A stretch of DNA of 11,917 nucleotides from UBA7985 sp965658725 (lineage in GTDB: Bacteria; Pseudomonadota; Alphaproteobacteria; UBA7985), in NCBI GenBank assembly GCA_965658725.1, contig CBFHUI010000082.1, forward strand, positions 1 through 11,917. Reading direction: 5' to 3'. Both the position numbers and the translations under genes were made by a program. This document shows positions 7,458 through 11,917 of the stretch, one piece after another. The notes beneath the pieces are model-generated. The model had not been told where the DNA came from, ran no database searches, and saw only the letters and a program-made list of their open reading frames with translations. The number at the start of each line of letters is the position of its first letter. The stretch's first letter is position 1.

Positions 7458-8177
7458 TTGGTGCTGATGTGCACAAATGACGGAGAGGGGCTGTCCCGGC
7501 CCTACGCGTCGGTGCTGGAGGCGCGGGGCGCGGCGGTCATGGATCTGTCGCTGTTTGCCGAGCGCGCTCTGCCCGTCTCGATGCCGCGACTGCTGGAACG
7601 TTCAGAGGTTACCGTGGTCATCCCCAGCGTCCGCGCAGCCATGGCACTGGCCGGGCAGGCCTGGTTCACCCAGCGGCGGGATGCCATCCGCGCGCTGGTT
7701 CCGGGGCCAGAAACCGCCGCAGCGGTTGAGCAGCTGGGGGTGCAGGTCGCATGGACGGCCGCGCAAGGTTTTCGGCGCAGCCCCCTACCCGACACTTTGG
7801 CAACAGAAGCAAAAGTCTACATTGCCAATGCTGCTCTGCCCGCAGGGGCGCTGAGTCTGCCGCTTGGCCCGGACGATGTTCTGCTCCCCGCCTACCGCCG
7901 CGCGCCCAAGCCCTGCGCGCCTTGGACACCCTTACAGGCGCGAGAGATCGTACAAGCCGAGCACCTGACCGTTCTGGCGCTTTCCCCGACCCAGCGCGCC
8001 GCCTTCGAAACCCACCTGCTGAAGCTTGGCACCAAGCGGCCTGGGAGGATGCAACTGGTTGCTATGACCGACCGAACCACACCCGGATTTTCGGCGCAAT
8101 TCTGGGATCAGGTGTCAATCCCAGCGGTTTCCCAGCGAGACTCACTGGTCGATCTCCTGAAATACCGTGCGTTTTGA
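7458..8177 (+). CDS. hemD: Probable uroporphyrinogen-III synthase (HemD family), divergent, about 239 aa
   Basis: HemD closes hydroxymethylbilane to uroporphyrinogen III in haem synthesis. The family is very variable; here the call rests on the two-lobed pattern and on position. Recognisable elements are the first strand LVLMCTND followed by EGLSRPYASVLEARGAAV (usual form LLLTRPxxxSxxFAxxLxxxG), VTVVIPSVRAAMAL (usually VIFTSxNAVxAL), PGPETAAAVEQLGVQV (usually VGxxTAxAAxxxG), VYIANAALPAG, and LALSPTQRAAFETHL in the second lobe. Several consensus positions are lost, including TS-N-AV. The frame is open back to 7275. The TTG at 7458 keeps the first strand; the ATG at 7467 would remove part of it; the ATG at 7383, with AAGAAG upstream, would overlap tsaD by 17 bp. 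The neighbouring Mic60-like gene and hemY support the assignment. No hemC precedes it. Confidence 0.7.
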   Translation: MVLMCTNDGEGLSRPYASVLEARGAAVMDLSLFAERALPVSMPRLLERSEVTVVIPSVRAAMALAGQAWFTQRRDAIRALVPGPETAAAVEQLGVQVAWTAAQGFRRSPLPDTLATEAKVYIANAALPAGALSLPLGPDDVLLPAYRRAPKPCAPWTPLQAREIVQAEHLTVLALSPTQRAAFETHLLKLGTKRPGRMQLVAMTDRTTPGFSAQFWDQVSIPAVSQRDSLVDLLKYRAF

Positions 8178-8214
8178 TCGTCTTTTATAGAAAATTTTAT
8201 TTATATTGGTGAGT
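8174..8214 (+). promoter_or_regulatory. AT-rich promoter-like block after hemD
   Basis: Between about 8181 and 8208 the sequence turns markedly AT-rich in a GC-rich setting, with TATATT at 8202-8207 resembling a -10 element. The best -35 match, TTGATC at 8174-8179, overlaps the hemD stop and is 22 bp away, which is too far; TTATTT at 8197-8202 gives 17 bp but a poorer -10. A start near 8214 would transcribe the structured segment that follows. This is a weak prediction. Confidence 0.3.
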
Positions 8215-8229
8215 CGTCCTGTTAACCGA

Positions 8230-8359
8230 GGTCTGTGACGCGTTCTTGGCTTCTGCGGAGGCCAGCGGTAGTTTGTAGGAACACCGGGTTGAAAGAACGC
8301 GTTTTCACGGGCCGCCGAGGCTTGGGAGTCACCACCCCACCCTTTCCATCAGGAAAGGG
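8230..8359 (+). ncRNA. Candidate structured RNA: leader of the Mic60-like gene or small RNA
   Basis: GGTCTGTGA plus CGCGTTCTT (8230-8247) pairs with AAGAACGCG (8293-8301), a TTT bulge and TCACGGGCC (8305-8313): 18 pairs, two of them G-U. Inside lies a 6-bp hairpin, GGCTTC (8248-8253) with GAGGCC (8258-8263), loop TGCG. A possible 4-bp arm CGGT/ACCG (8266-8269 with 8283-8286) would make a three-way junction. A separate perfect hairpin follows, CCCTTTCC (8340-8347) with GGAAAGGG (8352-8359), loop ATCA, without a T-run after it. The downstream ribosome site AAGGAA is at 8383-8388. I could not match it to 6S, tmRNA, RNase P, SRP RNA or a riboswitch class I know. Confidence 0.4.
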
Positions 8360-8397
8360 ACAGTCGGCGCACCGCACACCTTAAGGAACCGCTCCAC

Positions 8398-9816
8398 ATG
8401 GCCGAGAACACTCCTGAAGCAACCATCATCGAGTCCACCGCGACCGACGGCGGCGCTGCGAGCAGTCGGACGCTAAACTTGCCGCTGATTGTCGGCATCA
8501 TCGCGCTGATCCTGAGCATCGTTGCACTGGTGCTTGTGCTGCGCGGAACGACTGCTGCAGACTTGTCGGCCGAACGAGACGCGATCGCAGGTCTTGAAAC
8601 CCGCCTAAACGCCCTCGAAGCTGCCCCCACCGCATCTCCCGAAGCTGCCGGTAACGACTTGACCACAGTAACCAGCGAAATCGCGACCCTACGTGCTGAC
8701 CTTGCCGCGACCATCGACGCCGTGAATGCTGAGCTGGCGCAGGTCAAAGCGGGCATGAACAACCTCGGCACCGCCGCCGCAGCTGAAACGACCGGTGAAG
8801 ACAGCGCAGCCGCCGGGGCGTTGGCCGCGCTTTCGGCCCAACTCGCTGGTCTGTCCGAGACCGTAGACGGCTCCTTGGACCAAATCGCCGCCCTCTCTGA
8901 ACGCCTCGACACTGCTGATGGCGCGCTTCAAGCGGTCAAGTCGGCGAGCGCCGCGCAAGTTGAAGGCGTCCGCACCGCACTGGATGACGGCTTGGCCGCG
9001 CTATCTGCGCTTGCCGAGCGGACCGATGCCGCCATTGGTGAAACCCGCGTGACCTTGAGCGAGCAAGTCGATGCCGCCGCCTCGACCTTTGGCGAGCAAC
9101 TCACAGGCGTTCAGGTCACCCTGGACGAACAGCTTACCGCCCTCACAACCAATCTCGACGACGTCCGCGCCGCAACTTCTGAACAGTTCAACGCGCTCGG
9201 GGATGCCATTACCGGGCTGAACGATGAATTCACCGCGATGAAGGAAGTCTCCGTCGAGACCTCAACAAAGGTGCTGGCCGTCAACCAACTGCGCGACGCG
9301 CTGGCATCATCTGCCCCCGTTCGCCCGCACATGACCTCACTCGAAGCGCTCAACCCGACCGAAGAGCCTTTGCTGGCCGCGCTCGCGACGGTTGACCCTA
9401 TCGCTGACCTGCGAGTGCCGACGCAAAAGATCCTCGCAGAAACCATCCGCGACTTGAGCCCTAAGCTGGTGAATGAAACCCGCATCAATGCAGCCGAAGG
9501 CCGGGGCGGCAAAGTTCTGGCCCGCCTTGGCAGCCTTGTAACGGTCGAGAAGGTGGATGACATCGCCGCCATTCCGGGCATCGAAGGCAACATGGCCCGC
9601 GCCGCCGCGCGCATCGTAGAGGGCGACTTCAGCGCCGCGCTGACCGAGTTGGAAGACGATACGGTTGAGATGAACCTGAACCCCGATACGCAGGCGCGCT
9701 TTGACGCCCTGCTCGTCGATCTGGCCAACCGCGCCACTTACGAAGACCAGCGCCGGGTTCTGGGCGATTGGGTTACCACCACGCTGAACGCAGCCCGCGC
9801 GACGGCGTCCAACTAA
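8398..9816 (+). CDS. Mic60/mitofilin-like inner-membrane protein, 472 aa
   Basis: Alphaproteobacterial Mic60 homologues are inner-membrane proteins that bend membranes and link them to the outer membrane; they are encoded beside hemD and hemY. This protein has a short cytoplasmic N-terminus, one transmembrane helix (about 28-48), then a long Ala/Asp/Thr/Leu-rich coiled-coil region (about 52-300) in the periplasm. The C-terminal mitofilin-signature-like part (about 355-460) includes LGSLVTVEKVDD (377-388) and MARAAARIVEGDFSAALTELE (399-419). Length and layout are typical. The coiled coil alone would not identify it; the C-terminal motif and location do. AAGGAA lies nine bases before the ATG. 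A 220-bp gap holding a candidate structured RNA separates it from hemD, and hemY begins 32 bp downstream. Confidence 0.88.
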   Translation: MAENTPEATIIESTATDGGAASSRTLNLPLIVGIIALILSIVALVLVLRGTTAADLSAERDAIAGLETRLNALEAAPTASPEAAGNDLTTVTSEIATLRADLAATIDAVNAELAQVKAGMNNLGTAAAAETTGEDSAAAGALAALSAQLAGLSETVDGSLDQIAALSERLDTADGALQAVKSASAAQVEGVRTALDDGLAALSALAERTDAAIGETRVTLSEQVDAAASTFGEQLTGVQVTLDEQLTALTTNLDDVRAATSEQFNALGDAITGLNDEFTAMKEVSVETSTKVLAVNQLRDALASSAPVRPHMTSLEALNPTEEPLLAALATVDPIADLRVPTQKILAETIRDLSPKLVNETRINAAEGRGGKVLARLGSLVTVEKVDDIAAIPGIEGNMARAAARIVEGDFSAALTELEDDTVEMNLNPDTQARFDALLVDLANRATYEDQRRVLGDWVTTTLNAARATASN

Positions 9817-9848
9817 CCGGCTGAGAAGCCCTATCGGGAGACGACACT

Positions 9849-11162
9849 ATGGTTCGCCTTATCCTGTTTGCGGTTCTCGTCGTTGTATTGGCGCTGATCG
9901 CATACGTTTTCAGTCAAAACCCAGACTGGAACGCCTCGTTTGAAGTCCTCGGCTACCGCCTATCGCTGCACCTTGGCTTTGTGTTCTTTGGCGCTCTCAT
10001 CGTGCTGTGGCTGTTCGGCTGGCTGTATTTCACCGTTCGCCGGACGCTGGCCATGCCGGCAGAAATGGCGAAGAACGCCCGGATTTCGCGACAAAACCGG
10101 GGCTATAAAGCGCTAACGCAGGGCCTCGTCGCTCTGGCTGCCGGCGACCCGGACGAAGCCGACAAGCAAGCCCGCCGCGCGAACAAGCTGCTGACCGAGA
10201 CCCCCGCCACCATGCTGCTGACCGCGCAAGCTGCCCAGCTCAACGGTGACGAAGAATCTGCGGCGAAGTACTTCGAGGACATGACCAAGAACGAGGAAAC
10301 CGCCTTCCTCGGCCTGCGCGGCAAGACCATGCAGGCCATGGCGCGCGGCGACCGGAAGGAGGTTCAAGCGCTCCTTGAACGTGCGCGGAAGATCAAACCG
10401 AACGCGCCCTGGATCCTCGAAACAGAGTACGACATGGGCCTGCAGACCGGGCAGCTTGAGGGCGCACAGCGCGCGGTTAAGCGGCTGGCCAGCCGTCGCC
10501 TGCTCAGCTCCTCCGACGCGCGCAACCGGCTTGCCCTGACTGAAACCGATCTGGCCTTTCAAGCTGCGGAAAAGGGCGCGTGGCGGCAGGCGGCAGACCA
10601 CGCTCAGCGCGCCCTGCGCGACGACCCAACGTTGGTCCCGGCCCGCTCCCTGGCGGCACGGGCAAACTTTGAGCTGGGCAACATGCGCAAGGCCAAGGAG
10701 CAAGCCGTCGAAGCCTGGCGCATCCGCCCCACTGCCGGGGCCGCGACCACTTACCTGCGCGCCAGCAAGCCCAAGGACATCGCCGCAAAGCGCCACGCGA
10801 TCAGTGAGCTGATACAAGCCAACCCCAGCGCCGTTTTCAGTCAGTACCTTCGCGCCGAAGCCGCGCTGGAATCCGGTGATCTGGCCATTGCCCGCGATGC
10901 TGTGGGAGACTTGCCAGAGACTTCGTCGGCCGTTGGCCTGAATGCGCTGCGGATCCGGCTTGACGCTCTTGCCAATGGTGGCGAAGACCGTTCCCCGACC
11001 CCGCTGGACGGCCACTCTCTGCCCATCGAGCCGCAAGTCTGCTCGAACTGTGGGACCGAGCAAACCCGCTGGCGCGCGGTCTGCACCAACTGCGGATCAA
11101 GCGGCACTGTGGGGTTACCGGTGAAGGCCCTCTCCACACCGAAAATGCTGCCCCCGACCTAA
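9849..11162 (+). CDS. hemY: HemY family TPR inner-membrane protein with C-terminal zinc ribbon, 437 aa
   Basis: This is the proteobacterial HemY of the hemCDXY row, not the Bacillus protoporphyrinogen oxidase of the same name. Its exact role in haem metabolism is unsettled. Two transmembrane helices (about 3-21 and 42-61) flank the motif YVFSQNPDWNASFEVLGYRLSL, typical of the HemY N-terminal domain. From about 85 to 350 there are tetratricopeptide-like helical pairs, for example AAQLNGDEESAAKYFED and AARANFELGNMRKAKEQAVEAW. The C-terminus has CSNCG (398-402) and CTNCG (412-416), a CxxC-x10-CxxC zinc ribbon resembling the rubredoxin-like end of LapB/YciM. GGGAG lies eight bases before the ATG. 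It is probably co-transcribed with the Mic60-like gene and ends at a hairpin terminator. Confidence 0.93.
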   Translation: MVRLILFAVLVVVLALIAYVFSQNPDWNASFEVLGYRLSLHLGFVFFGALIVLWLFGWLYFTVRRTLAMPAEMAKNARISRQNRGYKALTQGLVALAAGDPDEADKQARRANKLLTETPATMLLTAQAAQLNGDEESAAKYFEDMTKNEETAFLGLRGKTMQAMARGDRKEVQALLERARKIKPNAPWILETEYDMGLQTGQLEGAQRAVKRLASRRLLSSSDARNRLALTETDLAFQAAEKGAWRQAADHAQRALRDDPTLVPARSLAARANFELGNMRKAKEQAVEAWRIRPTAGAATTYLRASKPKDIAAKRHAISELIQANPSAVFSQYLRAEAALESGDLAIARDAVGDLPETSSAVGLNALRIRLDALANGGEDRSPTPLDGHSLPIEPQVCSNCGTEQTRWRAVCTNCGSSGTVGLPVKALSTPKMLPPT

Positions 11163-11188
11163 GCGACAGGCGCCCGCGCAGCACGCAT

Positions 11189-11223
11189 AGAAAAGGCCCG
11201 TCGCTGGTGCGCGGGCCTTTTCT
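11189..11223. terminator. Intrinsic terminator after hemY, usable from both sides
   Basis: AGAAAAGGCCCG (11189-11200) pairs exactly with CGGGCCTTTTCT (11212-11223) around an 11-base loop. The A4 and T4 runs sit inside the stem ends, so a U-rich tail is present on either strand. It begins 26 bases after the hemY stop and lies before the convergent minus-strand gene ending at 11254. Confidence 0.85.
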
Positions 11224-11253
11224 GCATTTGAACTGGTGTCGGTTTAAGTAGAA

Positions 11254-11634
11254 TTAGCCCGCCAAAGCGACGGTATCTGCTGCTTCGCAGTCCAACGTGA
11301 GAGCCCGGTGCTCCGTCTCGAGCACCATTTCGCCGCCATCAAATTCCTCGATCAACCGCAGCAGCGCCCGACGCAGAGTCTGCGGCGGCAGGATGTCCTT
11401 GACCAGCGATGAAGCGGAAATCTCACACGTCACAACAACTGATTCAACATCGTCACAGAGGGCAAAGCTCCAAGGGCCGTGGCGGTTGAAAGGCGGAAAA
11501 GCGGAGGTGTCGCACACGGTCGTAGCGCTCGCCACCACCGGCGGCAGCGCTTGCACGCCCACCTGCTGAAACTGCGCCGCACTGCTCGCTGGGAGGGCAA
11601 GCAGGCTCAAAACCCCGACAAACCACGGTCGCAT
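11254..11634 (-). CDS. Exported hypothetical protein with four cysteines, 126 aa
   Basis: I do not recognise a family. Residues 1-20 form a clear signal peptide: MRPW start, hydrophobic core FVGVLSLLALP, and ASSAA before Q21. The mature part of about 106 residues has Cys at 41, 60, 70 and 116, enough for two disulfides in the periplasm. The segment at about 83-98 (PPQTLRRALLRLIEEF) looks helical; the remainder looks mostly beta. The ATG at 11634 has a good ribosome site, AAGGGAAG, seven bases upstream, which supports this start. It shares its strand with the SCO-like gene, which stops 163 bp upstream, so the two could be co-transcribed, though the gap is large enough for a separate promoter. 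It converges on hemY across a bidirectional terminator. Confidence 0.8.
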   Translation of the reverse strand: MRPWFVGVLSLLALPASSAAQFQQVGVQALPPVVASATTVCDTSAFPPFNRHGPWSFALCDDVESVVVTCEISASSLVKDILPPQTLRRALLRLIEEFDGGEMVLETEHRALTLDCEAADTVALAG

Positions 11635-11797
11635 GACATCTTCCCTTAATAAAAGTCAGATGCCCTTATCCGCCAGCCTGTAGCGAGGACCGCGCAGAGT
11701 CGTCTTTATGCGCCGTAGACCCACACTCCGTCGCGTAAGTAGCAAAACGCGTTAAGCTATCCCCAAATAAGACGCATTTCAGCGCGACTCGACGGTT

Positions 11798-11917
11798 TCA
11801 GAGACCGATGATTAATCGCAGCTTTTCCAGCGCTGTCTGATGGTTTTCGCGATAGGCGATTGTGCCTCGGAACTGCCCTTTGCGGTCCACGAGGTAAACC
11901 GACGCCGTGTGATCCAC
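11798..11917 (-). CDS. SCO1/SenC family copper chaperone, C-terminal fragment (cut by window edge)
   Basis: Reverse-strand translation from the window edge gives 39 residues before TGA, beginning VDHTASVYLVDRKGQFRG. The DHxxxxYLVDxxG pattern near the C-terminus is characteristic of the SCO1/SenC thioredoxin-like family. Its conserved His, here in VDHTA, joins the CxxxC pair (outside this window) in binding copper for cytochrome c oxidase assembly. The C-terminal end HQTALEKLRLIIGL is the usual final helix. Only this tail is visible, so the copper-binding cysteines and the membrane anchor cannot be checked. Confidence 0.8.
   Translation of the reverse strand: MDHTASVYLVDRKGQFRGTIAYRENHQTALEKLRLIIGL

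Noticed and set aside
8214..8360. The structured segment as 6S RNA, SRP RNA or a known riboswitch
   Set aside because: Size is near that of 6S RNA, but the branched fold lacks the single long hairpin with a central bubble. None of the consensus boxes I know for TPP, cobalamin, SAM, glycine or SRP RNA is present.
8349..9737. Two minus-strand frames of 187 and 208 codons opposite the Mic60-like gene
   Set aside because: Ser/Ala/Arg-rich translations are what the complement of an Ala/Asp/Leu-rich coiled coil gives. The plus-strand gene has a membrane helix, a ribosome site and a family C-terminus.
1..11917. Mobile element, phage, CRISPR or defence system in the window
   Set aside because: No transposase, integrase, terminal inverted repeats, repeat-spacer array or defence-type gene was seen; apart from two small unknown proteins, every gene belongs to a recognised housekeeping family.

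Overview
The window is one contiguous, GC-rich stretch of bacterial chromosome from an alphaproteobacterium. The class is inferred from gene content and order: a DUF1674 (SdhAF4-type) gene divergent from rsmB, rsmB followed by purH, and tsaD divergent from a hemD - Mic60/mitofilin-like - hemY row. That haem-linked row is a recurrent alphaproteobacterial arrangement. I cannot fix the order or genus from sequence alone; a Rhodobacterales/Hyphomonadales/Parvularculales-like lineage would fit. All recognised genes are housekeeping genes. I saw no transposase, integrase, phage gene, CRISPR array, tRNA or rRNA.

Layout. Positions 9-197 (+) encode a 62-residue secreted or lipoprotein-like small protein. 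It is followed by a 140-bp stretch packed with inverted repeats, ending in a bidirectional terminator shared with the convergent secA. On the minus strand, rsmB (6056-4740), purH (4694-3147) and secA (3055-362) lie head to tail with gaps of 45 and 91 bp and may be one transcription unit. An SdhAF4/DUF1674 gene (6076-6288, +) starts only 19 bp from the apparent TTG start of rsmB and runs convergently into tsaD (7399-6338, -). The tsaD stop codon lies in a recent-looking 25-bp tandem duplication. Divergent from tsaD is a weakly conserved hemD (7458-8177, +). The hemC gene that often separates tsaD from hemD is not here.

Between hemD and the Mic60-like gene lies a 220-bp gap with an AT-rich promoter-like block and a strongly self-complementary segment, a candidate structured leader or small RNA. 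The Mic60-like envelope protein (8398-9816) and HemY (9849-11162) follow closely spaced and end at a good hairpin terminator. Convergent to them is an unrecognised 126-residue exported protein with four cysteines (11634-11254, -). The window closes with the C-terminal end of a SCO1/SenC copper chaperone (11917-11798, -).

Functional themes are protein export (SecA), purine synthesis (PurH), RNA modification (RsmB, TsaD), haem synthesis and inner-membrane organisation (HemD, Mic60-like, HemY), and respiratory-complex assembly (SdhAF4-like for succinate dehydrogenase, SCO for cytochrome oxidase). I found no clearly new multi-gene system. The points most worth a second look are the structured segment before the Mic60-like gene, the SecA with several changed near-invariant motifs, the hemC-less haem row with an eroded HemD, and the small protein with distinct codon use and tandem 3' hairpins. 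No gene-free stretch exceeds 300 bp.
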